A stretch of DNA of 64,000 bases from Neoceratodus forsteri (taxonomy: Eukaryota; Chordata; Ceratodontiformes; Ceratodontidae): assembly GCA_016271365.2 (NCBI GenBank), contig CM057452.1, positions 1,245,423,001 to 1,245,487,000 on the forward strand, written 5' to 3'. A program made the translations under genes and the position numbers. Below the pieces are notes generated by a model. It saw nothing but the letters and a program-made list of their open reading frames with translations. It was not told where the DNA came from and did no database searches. Positions 1 to 11,330 of this stretch are shown here, one piece after another (the first letter of the stretch is position 1; every line of letters begins with the position of its first letter).

Positions 1-283
1 CCATTGCCTGTCTCCAAATTGACCCACAGTGCTTCTTCTCCTCCCTGTTTACCCTTTTGTTCTGTTGCTTTGATTCCTTCCCTTATGTAGAGAGCTACTC
101 CTCCTCCTCCTCTTTTACCCTCCCTGTTCTCCTGTAGATAGTGTATCCTGGTATGTTTACGTCCCAGTCATGGTTCTGTGTGTACCATGTTTCTGTGACT
201 GCCACGATATCCAGATGTTCCTCCTCCATCAAGGCCACTAATTCAGGAAGCTTGTTACCCAGATTATGGGCATTGGTACTCAT
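1..283 (-). pseudogene. LINE ORF2 start: APE endonuclease fragment
   Basis: Minus-strand translation from about 283 reads like the N-terminus of an apurinic-like endonuclease: LGNKLPELVALMEEEHLDI, then AVTETWYTQ with the conserved catalytic Glu of the TETW motif, then IPGYTIYRR. After this the frame runs into a run of Glu codons and needs a shift to continue into the expected GGGVALYIREGI segment (about 30-95). It is cut at the window edge. In CR1 LINEs this domain nicks target DNA ahead of RT. The start Met near 283 is arbitrary; no promoter or ribosome site was used. Confidence 0.75.
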
Positions 284-454
284 TGCTCTCCATTTTTTGA
301 TGGCTTTACCTTCTGCAGCAGCATCCCCCACTGACCTTTCTACCTTGGTCTTTTTCTCATTTAGTACCCTGTTTTGTAGGAGGAGGCTGGGATTTTCCTG
401 TTGCTTATCAGTGCCTCCCCCCTTGACTAGTTTAAAAGCTTGCCAATGAAGCAT

Positions 455-1265
455 TTAAACTGATTTCCCAAAAGACTTGTTCCCTTCCTGGACAGATGCA
501 GACCATCCTGCCAGTATAGGCTGGTGTCCCTCCAGGTGGAACCCGCAGTCCCCAGTGAAGCCAAACCCCTGTGCTCCACACCATTTTTTCAACCATTCAT
601 TAAACTGCATGGTGCAAAGTACCGTCGCCTCACCCATGCCATTGACAGGCAGCACCTCTGAGAAGGATACTGTGTGGCTACTTGTCTTAGGCCCTCCCAA
701 CTCTACAAAGTCCTTCTGTACTGCTCTTATCTCATGATGAGCCAAGTCATTTGTCCCTAGGTGAACAATGACGCCCAGCCCAGACTCCTGCAAACTGTTC
801 TCATGATCCTAAGGATGCGCTTCCTGTCCCTCCAAGCCATGGCACCAGGCAGGCACCTTACTTCAGTTTTCCCTGCTCCCCCCAGTTCTATCCCCCTACT
901 AAATTGAGTCCCCCACCAGGAGCTGCTTCCTTTCCCTGTGGTGTCCTCTGCCACCTTCCTGAGGGCCTCCCTTGTGACAGTTGTCTGCAACCTCCTTAGT
1001 CTTCTCTGCAGGTGCATCCATAGGGGAACTATGCTCCCCCAGAATGGTGTATGGATTGTGGAGTGGAACAACTGACTGAGTGTGCCTCTGTTCCACTACC
1101 CTTACCCTCCCTTAGCCCACTGTGGTCCAACTGCTGTGCTTTCTTCTCAATCTCTGAGGTAGTGGTGGATGCTCTGGTGCTCCCTGGATGGGGGAGGTTC
1201 CCTTACTACTGTCCAGTGCTGCCTGGGGGAAGGTTTCCTTACTACTGTCCAGTGTATCCAAGGAA
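455..1265 (-). pseudogene. LINE ORF1 with SGNH esterase domain, frameshifted
   Basis: This is the C-terminal half of a CR1-type ORF1. The SGNH-hydrolase blocks can be read in order on the minus strand: block I LLVGDSI (about 899-920), block III HLGTND (about 740-757) and block V DGLHL (about 500-515). Block V is in a different frame from block III, so there is at least one frameshift. In CR1-like LINEs the esterase follows a zinc finger and coiled coil, and its role in retrotransposition is not settled. The zinc finger is missing here, since homology stops at about 1265. This copy keeps the block I serine that the right-end copy has lost. I judge it a dead gene of an old insertion. Confidence 0.8.
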
Positions 1266-1418
1266 TCCCTCTCCTAAACTGAGAATGTAACAAAGGGGAA
1301 AGCAAATACAGAATTCGTATGAAAGCTAATGAATTATATTTACAAAACATTCTGTTCAGTTTTAATTTGGGATATATTATTGGGGTTTTGACAGCTTGTA
1401 ACCCCCCACTTCTGCATG

Positions 1419-1453
<35 letters not shown>

Positions 1454-2521
1454 CAGAGATGTGGATGTGCAAGGCAGCATTTTGTGTTAAAAACTATTAA
1501 GCCTGCATGAACTACTTAAACATCTTCTAAGAAAAGTGAGTATATAGCATCCCCTTTCAAATAAAAGAAGCAGAATTGTTAAGGTTGTTTATGACTAACC
1601 AATGCAATGACAGTGTATAGGAGCTTTTCTCTCCCCTCTGGGGCACCACAAGGCCAGAAGTCTATGTCCAGCACCTGAAATATATGGGTTCCCAGTGCTG
1701 GCAACTGGGTGTTGCCCAGCTGTTGTGTTGTCCTCTGAATGCACATTGCGGGCTCCCTCTACCCACTGCTGGCAGTTATCTTGGTGGAAGTAAAAGATCA
1801 TATTGTGTTTTTCAACTAAGTAATGGTTAATCCCTTGAATGGTTAATGCCACTTCTCCTTAAAAGAGTCAGATATTTCTGTCCCTGACTGTCAAGGATCA
1901 CTCCACTTGCCTGCTTAACAGTCACCATACCAGTACCTAGATCATTGCTTTGTTACTTTGAGAAACACGCTTAATATCACTGCTAATAGAGTTAATGAGA
2001 AAACTGGGTAGGAACCCACAAGAACGTAAGCCTACTTTTAGAGTATAAGAAATCCGCTGTCACCTTTCATTACAAAGTACTATTGGATAGTTCCACCAGG
2101 AAAACAAAGCCCTCCTCTAAAAATTTGTATAACTACTGGTAGTACTTCAGCTGTCAGTTAAAACCACAGGAGAGACTGAGAAAACAATTGACATGGTTCT
2201 GTTTTGTAATCAAACTGTATACTGTGTAATTGCAATGTATTTATCATTTATTAATTGATTGCAATGGATCCAGACACAATTGAACCAAGCCATACTGCCA
2301 TATGTTTGCAGTCCTCAGCAGGTGGGGTGAAAAATGTTTTGTCTGATATCCCTGTGAACTGAAGCTTCAGGGCCTAGCTGCCCTGCTAGTATGTTATACA
2401 TCCCGCTGGCACTGTTGTGATGGCAGCTCCAATCAGGCTGTCAAAAAACTGATGTTACATGACTTCTGGGCTTTCGCAGAGATGACTCAGAGGGCTAGAA
2501 ATCAGCCACAGCTCAAAACAG
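1266..2521. other. No gene recognised
   Basis: Apart from the CA microsatellite at 1422-1451 I see no coding, RNA or transposon signature here. The short open frames show no family motif. Confidence 0.6.
1422..1451. repeat. (CA)15 microsatellite
   Basis: About 15 uninterrupted AC dinucleotides. Confidence 0.95.
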
Positions 2522-2696
2522 TCTATGACTGGGAATGGACGGGTACTAAAATACCTGACCAAGAAGAGCACCTGTGAGGTACCTCTAAAGTACCTGAAAA
2601 ATACCTGGATGAAAACTGAGTAGTCGGGTCGGCTCTGGTAGTCACTACCCAACCTGTTCTACTACTCAATTACTCAGCACTGAATTAAAAAAAAAA

Positions 2697-2698
2697 AT

Positions 2699-2733
<35 letters not shown>
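2697..2733. repeat. (TA)n microsatellite
   Basis: AT-alternating run with a single G interruption, inside the left arm of the hAT-like element. Confidence 0.9.
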
Positions 2734-3426
2734 CACTTTTTCTGGTGGTCTAGCAGACCCCCCTCCCTATCCCCGATCTGCCCTTATGAAAAAATAAATA
2801 AATCATCACTTTTCCTGGTGGTGTAGTGGACTCTCCTCCTTATCCCTGATCTGCCTTTTATTTCCCTGGTAGTCTAGCTGACCCTAGACCCCCCCACGCT
2901 GGTAGGTAGTATCCCCCCCACTTCTCGCACCCAGACCGGGTGGCCGGCACAGCCCTCTGCTCTCCACCATGGCTGGCCCACCTGACTGAGCATGAATGAA
3001 TGAGCATGTATTTGTACCAACACATGCTCATTCATTGACAACCCAGCTCCCAATCATTCATTGTTAGTTCAGTGGGTGGTGCTGACAAGAAGGGAGGGGA
3101 GTTCTGGTCATGGGTGGGGAGGCAGGGATGAAGAGGGGGTCCACCACGCTATTCCTCCCATCCCACCCCCCAGCCCATGACTGAAAAAGCCCTCCCTCTT
3201 GTCTGCACCACCCACAGAGCTGGCAATGAATGACTGGGAGCAGCAATAAATGAATGAGTGTGTGCTTGTAAAAGTATGCACGTATTCATTCATGCATGTC
3301 AGCAGGTCAGCAATGGAGGACAGCGGAAGGCTGTGCCAGTCACCCACTCAGAGTCTGGGTGGGGGGGAGTAGGGGGACACTACTTGCCGGGTTGGGGAGG
3401 TCATTGGTCCACTAGGCCACCAGAAA

Positions 3427-3715
3427 AATAAAGGGCAGATTGGGGATAGGGAGGGGGGTCTGTTAGAACACCAGGGTATTAAAGGGCAGATTGGGATAGG
3501 GTGGAGAGCTGCTAGACAACTAGGAAAACAAAGAGCAGATCGGGGATGGGGGGGGTGTCTGCTAGACCACCAAGGAAAAAAAGGGCAGATCAGGAATAGG
3601 GAGGGGGGCCACTAGACCACCAGGGAAAGTGATGATTTATTTATTTTTTATTCATAAGGGCAGATTGGAGATAGGGAGGGGGGTCCACTAGACCACCAGG
3701 GAAAGATATTTTTTT
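3427..3715. repeat. About 50-bp minisatellite in foldback arm
   Basis: Five diverged units, each with a GGGCAGATTGGGGATAGGG-like core followed by CTAGACCACCAGGGAAA. Two inverted units lie in the opposite arm (about 2735-2880). Similar ACCACCAGGG units occur in the Harbinger-like elements at 24901-26575 and 43614-44999. Confidence 0.75.
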
Positions 3716-4131
3716 TATTTATTATTTATATGATCAGGGTTAAGGAGGTGGTCCACATCAGGAAGGGTAACCCATTACAAGCCTCAAACTACCCGACCTG
3801 TGAAGTACACTGTTATGTCAGGCAGGGTAGTAAATTACCTGCACTATACTGCTTGACTAAAAATCTTTGATACTCGACTTACATGATCCAGCTACCCGAT
3901 GGGTAGCCCATTCCTATCTTTGACCTATTTGATGTCAGTTTCATTAATTATACAACTGAAAAATATCTGAAGGGTCCTTAATTTATGCAGGCAGCAGTCT
4001 GTTCTGGATCTCTGTGCTTGGCTAAGTCTATACAAGATGGCTTTTGGATTGTTTAGTGACTGTTAACGACAGTGCACATGGAACAAAAGACTGCACTATT
4101 CAAGATGGCAGTTGTCAATCTCATTGTTGTG

Positions 4132-4808
4132 TTGGGGCCTATTCATAAAGGTGCAGAGTGGGACACATGCTGCACATCCCCGGCATGTAGCCCACTCTGC
4201 ACCTGCCAGCCCCCTGCACGCATTCATGATTGAGGTACAAGCCCCCTATGCACCCGATCCCCCAGCTGAATGTGCAGCTCTGCACTGGAGTGGGCTGAGT
4301 GGCAGGGGCTGTGCCAGCACTCAGCATGATTCTCAAAGCCGCAGAGTGCTGCACATGGTGATCAGTGACAATGCATCCTCAGGTCAGCTGTAACCCTGAG
4401 TGGCTAGTTAGGTGCCCCCAGGGAAGCAGCCGTTGATCACAGTGGACACAGCGGAGGGCATTGGCCCCCCAATTGGGATACCCCTGCCATCGGGGCACCC
4501 CAGGAGTTTGGGGGTGGTCAGCCAAGGAACCTTCCCTCAACATCACAGTCAGGGCTCTGTACACCAGCCAACATCATGGCACCCCACGGGTGCAAGAGAT
4601 CCACTGTGGGACCCTGCCCAGGCATCCCAGATCCACCACTCTGCACCTGCCTGCCCCTCTGTGGACCTGTATGACTGGGGGGGCTGCATATGGGAGCTGG
4701 ACAAGGGCAGGTGTTTGTGAATGCAGCCCCCACCCGGATCTCCCCAGGGTGCAGAGCTGTGTGCCCGGATACGCACCTTCAGGGCACACATTGGTGAATC
4801 GGTACCAA
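4132..4808. mobile_element. Harbinger-like non-autonomous element, old
   Basis: Left end TTGGGGCCTATTCA (4132-4145) and right end read inward TTGGTACCGATTCA (4795-4808) match at 11 of 14 positions, and the subterminal segment GGTGCAGAG recurs near the right end. GG-rich ends followed by TATTCA resemble those of the two larger foldback elements in this window. I could not find a clean target duplication. There is no transposase; the overlapping frames on both strands within it are low-complexity and not genes. Confidence 0.45.
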
Positions 4809-7260
4809 TCTTTGGAAATCTGAGGAGAACTATAGAAATACCACACCATGTAAATAACAAGCACATCATGTCAAAAAGGAATATGACTATTACACCACAG
4901 TGGTCTGGGTTTACAAGGTAATGACTGCTGTAATCTGTTTGTCACACTACTGCACATCTGTGAAAAAGAAGGAACTGTTTCTCACAGAAGCGCTGTATCT
5001 TCACTGAATGTCTTTTATTGGCTGCTGCATGTTGAAGTGCAAACTGGGCTTTCTCTCTGATTGGATGAGTACATACACAGTGACCAGTCAGAATGCAGAG
5101 TCACTGTCCCATTATTGTTCTTAGCTAATCAGAATGCAGGGCCACTATCCCATTATTCAATCTATTGTCCAGTTATTGCAGAATAACTGGACAGTAACTC
5201 TGTGATCTGACTGGCTAAAAATGATGTTTTAGTCAGTATAATATCTGATTAGTGAAAGTGTGCTGATCAGGATTGTTGGCCCCCTTTCTTCTCCTTCCCC
5301 TGGGTATCCATGAAGTATGTTCTTCCAATTCAATTGTGAATCAAGTCTTACTTGTGCTTTATGAATGTGCATCAGCAGCTCTTGATCTCTCAAACCTGAT
5401 CATAATTCCTACAGGTAGAAAAAAGTCAAAACTGGATTCCCTTTGTGCCAGCTATAATATAGCTTAATCACTTTAAGCTACTTTCTTAGAATATGCCAAG
5501 CTGTTAATGTGGAGACAGCCCCCATAGGAGCTGTCCTTTGAATGTTTGTGACTGGAGGGCTAATACTGGTGGGAATGCTGTAGCTTCATGAATTCTTTAC
5601 TTCTGAAGGCAGATGTATGAGAAAATATTTCCACTGTCTCAAAAAGAAATGAAATTCATTGCAAAATACTACATTAATGTTCCAGTAAGGGTTCAACTTA
5701 AATCCATAAAAAAAAAGGGAAATGTGGTGTTATGGTTTCCAACCCTAACTACTCTCACACCAAGCAGCAAAAGGACAATAACATACAAGCAGCCACAGAC
5801 TGCCATCATCATGTAAGACAAGCAACATACTAGGTGACACAGATGCAGTAGCACTGATACGCTACCTTCATGGATCTGTATCAGCGGCATGCACACTGCA
5901 AGACATATGTACTCACTTCTGTCTGTAGATTGAAATCTATGATAGTCAAATCACAAGACTACTTCTATGGGCCCTCAGTAAAGATAATTGCACCTCACAT
6001 GATCTCCTGCTCTACACAGGACTGCAGGGCCCTGTCTGAAGAAAGTTATTGTTGTCTATCTCCAAGTACTAGGCCTGAAGATCTTTGACCTGTAACTTGT
6101 GGTTGGGTCATGAGGCTAGGAGCTGTGGGAAGGGTGGTCATTAGGTCTGAGAGCCACAAGGAACACTACACCGCTAATTTGCCAAGACACCTGAGACTCC
6201 AAACCCTAAGGTTTTCATTTTCTTATATTCACTTTGCATTGTGTAATTCTAATGTTTGCATTAACATTTTTTTTTGTACTAATTGTTTTGATAGGGGAAT
6301 CATATCCTCATTTGTGCAGGTCACGAAATAGAATAAATAAAATAGTGGAACTATTTTAAGCCCAGCATGAAGAGACACCTAACAAGTGAAAGCCAACCTT
6401 GTGTTTATACTTATTAATGCACCGTTACAGCTTAGCATCTTAGAATAGACAATAAGTAAGATATATCTTACTTGGGTCCTGGGGAGCCTTGGATAGGAGT
6501 TTTGAGGGAACTACTAAAGGTAGGTATGGGTATGTCATATAAGTTTCAACTGCACAACTGTGAGACACCAGCCCATAACACTGAGTCATGTCCCATAACA
6601 GCAGTACGTACATTGTAAATAACATTAAATGCAGTGTCTGTTGAGCCATAAGGCACACAATAGTAGAGATCTACTGGAGATGACATGCAACTACTCATCA
6701 CTGCCAGCAGACCTCACAATCAGGAGAACTAGTAAACAGATAAGTCCCATAAGACCTATAAAGTGTTCCATGTTTTGATCAATACCTGGTAGTGTTTCCT
6801 GTCAAATGCTTCAAAATGATCAAGGAAAAGTAATAAGGAAAGTCCCCTGTGATCTTTTGAAATAAGCATACAAGTTATTAATCAGACAAGGATTAGATCT
6901 GTGTTATGTCATGACTTTGCCTGGCTTGAATTGCACCACCACAGCTTTACATCACTGCTTCCTCTGCCATCTTCCTCAGAATGATATTGTTGCAGTTAGC
7001 CCTGTTGTTTTCCATTCTAAACTGCTCTGTCTGAGTAGAGATCACACTCCTGCACTACTCAAGGAAACCTGAGAGACCACCCTCTTATAAAAGAGGCATT
7101 CATGATATTAACAAACATTGTCTTGATAATCTAATAAAACTTACTTGGTGCCAGAACTAGTACACCAAATACTCTGTATAATTCTGACAGCACACAAAGC
7201 TCGTGAAAATGGTTATATATCAGACCTCTTGTGTATCTTGCTAACCACGATCAGGCACGT
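4809..7260. other. No gene recognised
   Basis: AT-rich DNA with only short frames lacking any motif. I see no transposon ends, RNA gene or simple repeat of note. Confidence 0.55.
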
Positions 7261-7261
7261 T

Positions 7262-7440
7262 GGGTGGTATTTTTAAAAGTCATGAAATGGGCAAAATTCC
7301 TACTGTAGTTATGTCAAGAGGTATTCTCAAAAGTAATAAAAAGGACAAACTCCTGGTTATGTCTGATGGAATGTTCTGAAGTTATTAAATGGCTGCAACT
7401 TTTCTAGGGTGGGAGTTTAAAAAGTCATAATAAAACTGAT
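7262..7440. repeat. Diverged tandem units of about 58 bp
   Basis: Three to four weakly similar units with the pattern GGTATTYTYAAAAGT followed by ATAAA and a CAAAYTCCT-like end. They lie directly against the 3' tail of the minus-strand LINE. Their origin is unknown. Confidence 0.3.
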
Positions 7441-8199
7441 GCAACTTCTAATTCAAGTTCAAGTTCAAGTTTATTGCAGGAATAACTCCATTGGGCAGAT
7501 GTATTCACAAGGAGGTCCTGAGAGCATAAATCAGGTGCATATACATATACAATGCATTATGAATACATATCAAGGATACAAATACATACAAGGAAATAAT
7601 AGCATATTAAAATACACACAGTCATGAAGCGTAATTAGCAGTACAAAGGTGTGCATAGTATAAAACTTGCTGGCACATACTGCATATCCAAAGCAACCTT
7701 TTGACTACCTAATTGTATGAGGAAGTAGAAGGGAAAGGAGACTGAGAGAACATATAAGGAAGCAGAAGTGAGAGGAGATTGAAAGAACGTAGAGAGAGGA
7801 TGAAGGGCTAGTCGTAGCAAATTGTGGAACTGGCCAGACTAATTGCAGCTGCATATATGTTTCAGTATTTTCAGCTAAGGTTTTAAAGATATTAACAGAT
7901 ACCAAACTGGTAAGTTTAAGTACAGACTGAAGCTGGTTTAGGCAGCAGGGAGGTATAAGATATAGCCCATTTACCAAAGGTGGCATGAGTTAGTGGGATA
8001 TCTAGAAGAAAAAAGTCTGATTTCCTGAGGGAGTATGTATAGTGGGAGATATTGACAAGGGAGGATAAGTATTCCCAAAGCTTATCCAAGAGGATTTTGA
8101 GCATCCATGTCCAAGCATAAATCATGCATCTAGTTGACAGTGATGTCCACCTGACAGATGAATATAGGTCACAATGGTGTGATCGAAAGGGGGCATTTG

Positions 8200-8880
8200 T
8201 TATGAACCGAATAGCTGAAAGAGGACTTCCAGCTTGTGGGAGTTGGCTGAAGAGATGGAATTGTAGATTATGTCACAGTAATCAAGTAAGGGCAGGAAGG
8301 TAGCCTGGAAAAGCTTTCTTCTAAACTCAGGCGGGAATAGAAATTTGTTTCTAAAAGAGAAGCCTAGTCTAGTTTTGAGTTTGCAAGTGAGGTTGTCAAT
8401 GTGTGGATTGAAAGCCAGTTTACTGTCAAGCCACATGCCTAAATATTTAGATTTGGGCACAACCTCAAGTGGTTCACCTAAGGTGGTGAGGATGTGGATA
8501 TGTAATGGAGCTGAAGCCAAGGGTACTGAGTTGTTAAGGGTGAAGAACATAGCCTTCATTTTTTTTGCGTTGAGAAGATGTTTGGAATTGATAAGGTTCT
8601 GTTTTAGTTGGGCAAAATCTTCTTGGAGTTCTTTTCTGGCTTCAGCTAATGTTGGTTTGGAGGTATACAACACTGGATCATCCACAAAAATGTGGAGTTT
8701 GGAGTTTATGATATTGGAGTCAAGGTTATTGATATAGAGGGAGAATAGAATAGGGCCAAGAATGGACCCTTGTAGTACACCCCTGTTAATGGGTAGGGAG
8801 GCAGTCATCAGCCTTGACTTTCTGGGTTCTACCTGACAGATAACTTGTGAACCATTAAGCTGTTGAAGGTGAGGCACCTA
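8200..8880 (-). pseudogene. LINE reverse transcriptase, palm to thumb
   Basis: A 225-residue open frame covers the later RT motifs: GVLQGSILGPILFSLYINNL (normally GVPQGS), then FVDD at the catalytic block in place of F/Y-A-DD with both Asp residues kept, then KSKYLGMWLDSKLAFNPHI and the thumb segment PLLDYCDIIYNS. RT would copy element RNA at the nicked target. The frame is open only over this part; upstream motifs (9700-10150) lie in other frames and the GFRP-type segment near 9040 is separated by the retrocopy. A long plus-strand frame overlapping it is a shadow. Confidence 0.85.
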
Positions 8881-9130
8881 GACTGAAGAGACTATCTATA
8901 GCAAGGTTATGGTCCACAGTGTCAAATGCCTTGCTGAGATCTAGAAACATGACCCCAGTGACCTTTTTGGCATTATGTGCAGTGACCCAGTCATTTGTGA
9001 CTTTTGCAAAGGGCAGAGATGGTGCTGTGGTTGGGCCTGAAGCCTGATTGGGCCGGGTTGAGGTGGGAGAAGGTTTTGACGTGGTGTCTTATGAACATAC
9101 GAATGTGCCAGCCGAAACAAATCACCCAGT

Positions 9131-9146
9131 CTATCTAAGTCTGTTT
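9131..9146. repeat. 16-bp target-site duplication, left copy
   Basis: CTATCTAAGTCTGTTT, repeated exactly at 9696-9711, flanks the inserted retrocopy. Confidence 0.85.
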
Positions 9147-9695
9147 TGTTTTTTTTGTTTTTTGCCTTCTAGAGTCCTCTGCCCTGCATCTGACGTCCCC
9201 AACCCGCTCAAGCACTGGGTATGAGGACCCCTACCCTAGACCCCATGACTTACACTTCATGGCAGGGGTTGGGGAGTGACTCAACCCACTGGGCCAGATT
9301 CACTGTTCGGGAGGTACCTCCTGGCTGGCAAGGAGGGGAACATCATCATCCACGCAGAGGACTCTTCCATTTTTCTGCTGTTCTTGTCCTCAAGGTTGCG
9401 TATGCAATGGCGGCTGCATGCACGCTCCTGTGTGCACCCCCACCAAGCGCCTGCCGCAACTCTTGCCCACAGTCTCCAGTGCTGATGAGCCACCTCCCAG
9501 CCTGCACTAGGTGGCAGGCAATCTCTGAGCCTTGCAATCCCCCTTCCCCAGCGAAGGAGAGCAGTCCTGGGGATGGTCGATCCTTCTCCACCCTGACAAC
9601 CCCCGGCACCCCTTGTCCGTTCCTGAACATGGGTCACCGGCATGATGCGAGGCAAGGTGTCCAGGATCTCAGCCTTCAGCGCCACCAGGCCAGCC
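9147..9695 (-). mobile_element. Retrocopy with poly-A tail and 16-bp TSD
   Basis: A 549-bp GC-rich block sits inside an AT-richer LINE. On the minus strand it ends in an A-rich tail (T-rich at 9147-9166 on the plus strand), and exact 16-bp duplications bracket it. Tail plus TSD of this length indicate LINE-mediated reverse transcription. The source transcript is not recognised. One minus-strand frame reads WARVAAGAW, then CSRHCIRNLEDKNSRKMEES, which loosely recalls the helix end of Myb/SANT-like proteins associated with Harbinger transposons; several frameshifts would be needed. It may instead be a SINE of unknown type. Confidence 0.7.
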
Positions 9696-10510
9696 CTATC
9701 TAAGTCTGTTTGAGTGTGCAACTCACGTTGATTTGAAAAGAGGGATGATATGTACAGATTTCCAACATGAGGGGACTGTGGCTGTGATGTTGGAGAGGTT
9801 AGAAATGCGAAGTATGGGTGCTGTGAGATGGTAATGGCATAGTTTTAAAAAGAAAGGTTCTAGCCCATCTTCGCCACCACCCTTTATGGTGTTTAAATTT
9901 ACAAGGTGGTTTTCTACTTCTTTGATGAGACAGGTTGCAGCTGGAAGGGATCACGAGAGTATGGAGATTTGGGGGAATCGGTGATCGTGTTGGGCTTTAC
10001 AAGGCCTGCATAAGGAGACATGTTGAAAGCCATCCCAGTGGTGGGAAAATGTGAGTTAAGTTCTTCGAGGATCTGATCCCTATTTTTGATGTCCATACCT
10101 TTAAGGTGAATCTTGTAAGGGATGGAGGGTGTAGCCTGGCGACCTTCTACTGATTTAAGTGTCTTCCAAATTTTAGCCAGGTTTCCACATGCCTGCTCAA
10201 GGGAATTGACATAATAAGTTGATTTAGCAGCACGTATAAGTTTAACACAAGCATTCCTAGCTGCTCTGAAGGCCTACCAGTCATCTGAGCACTTAGTTCG
10301 CCTAGCCTTGGACCATAATTTGTCCCGGTTGGAAAGTGTGGTTTTGAGTTCTGGTGTGAACCACAGATGCGAGAGTTTGCAAGCTCTAATTTTAATGAGT
10401 GGGACATGCTTGTTGGCCAGTGAGGTGAGGTGGCTAAGTAGAGTCTTTGCCAGCTAACATTACTTGGGTCAGATAGGAATCTGGCAGTGTTCAACTTTTG
10501 GAAGGACTGT

Positions 10511-11300
10511 TTAATGATGAGCCTGGGTGACGAGTGTTAGCTTATGTTGGGCTCTGGTGCAAATCACAATCCTATGATCACTCATATCATGGTGAAAAAC
10601 AGCAGAATTAAGGATTTTATGAGGATGGTTGGTTAGAATAATGTCAGGGATTGAGCTGTTAGCGTTATTCACAGTGTTAGGCCTGGTAGGTTGAGTGATG
10701 ACCTGGGACATGCTGAGCTCGTCGCAAAGGCTTTTAAAGGCACTTGATTTGTGGGTGAGCAAGTCCATATTAAGATCCCAAAGTATGATAGATTCATTGT
10801 TGGTGGATGTGACAAGAGAATTCAGGATAGAGAAGATTTCAGTACCACCAGATGGGGGCCTGTAACAGCCAATAATAGAAATGGTTTTAGTAGATGGGGA
10901 GGTATAATTTAAGGGAGACAAGTTCATAGTCTTTGGGCATGGTCATGTAATGTATGTTTGTTACACTATATATATCTTTGGTGTAAATGATCACACCACC
11001 CCTCTTTGAAGCTCTATCAACCCTGTAATGCTTATAGCCTAGCAATACAATTTGATGATCAGATGTGAAGTTTTTGAGCCAAGATTCAGTGATTATGATA
11101 AGGTCTGGTTTACTGTGGGCTGCCCAAACTTGGAGCTGGTCAAATTTCTTGGTCAGATTCAGAATATTAACTAGCATCAGTCTGAGGCCAGATGCAGATG
11201 CAAAGTATGAGGGAGAAGCAAGAGGTGTTGGGAGGCCAGCATTTACCTCAATGTTCCCCAAGCAGAGTAAGAGAAGCAATAGCAGTTTCTTAAGAAGCAT
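10511..11300 (-). pseudogene. LINE APE endonuclease with 2A-like N-terminus
   Basis: Two overlapping frames make up the endonuclease of the minus-strand LINE. From the N-terminus: a Leu-rich stretch, then CLGNIEVNAGLP (about 11231-11266), then the endonuclease with IITESWL (catalytic Glu), GGVIIYTKD, GCYRPP, an ILWDLNMD segment where GDFN is expected, and MSDHRIV with the SDH motif. The segment after the Leu run resembles GDIEVNPGP, the 2A-like ribosome-skipping motif reported at the N-terminus of some APE-type LINEs, but has D to N, P to A and P to L changes, so it would not work as written. A frameshift near 10900 separates the halves. Confidence 0.8.
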
Positions 11301-11330
11301 GTAATGGATACGAGAGCCTTCTTTCTTTGA

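Larger units (their letters stand above)
1..1265 (-). mobile_element. CR1-type LINE, 5' portion, cut by window edge
   Basis: Read on the minus strand this holds the end of ORF1 and the first part of ORF2 of a CR1-like non-LTR retrotransposon. Homology with the copy at the right end of the window starts near 1265, where a short stretch (CACTGGACAGTAGTAAGG) is duplicated in tandem. The element leaves the window on the left, so RT and the 3' end are not seen. Both frames are broken. The right-end copy has the same gene order in the opposite orientation, so the two point away from each other. Confidence 0.85.
2530..3916. mobile_element. Non-autonomous foldback DNA element, hAT-like
   Basis: The ends are inverted repeats: TGGGAATGGAC on the left and TAGGAATGGGC read inward from the right, 9 of 11 matching. 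They are flanked by an 8-bp near-duplication, TCTATGAC (2522-2529) and TCTTTGAC (3917-3924), the duplication length typical of hAT transposons. The interior is a large imperfect palindrome: sequence at 2740-3060, including copies of a CTGGTGGTCTAG-type repeat and ATGAATGAATGAGCATG, recurs inverted at 3190-3720. No transposase frame is present, so it would depend on an element elsewhere. Ends and TSD are visible; the hAT assignment is inference. Confidence 0.6.
7446..11330 (-). mobile_element. L2/Rex1-like LINE, nearly full ORF2, with nested insertion
   Basis: Minus-strand element running from about 11330 (5') to 7446 (3'). It holds an APE endonuclease (10511-11300), an RT palm and thumb (about 8200-10100) and a 3' end reading ATAAAC followed by three AACTTG-type hexamers (7446-7472), a microsatellite tail of the kind many jockey-superfamily LINEs carry. 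A 549-bp retrocopy interrupts the RT at 9147-9695. The frame is broken many times. The clade is not certain: the single ORF with an N-terminal hydrophobic 2A-like segment suggests L2/Rex1/Crack relatives rather than CR1. Confidence 0.8.

Noticed and set aside
4412..4823. Several overlapping frames of 70-120 residues on both strands
   Set aside because: Low-complexity Pro/Gly-rich translations inside a non-coding DNA element; no conserved motif.
9221..9703. 160-residue plus-strand frame as a gene
   Set aside because: It lies antisense to the retrocopy defined by its A-tail and target duplication, and no motif was found.
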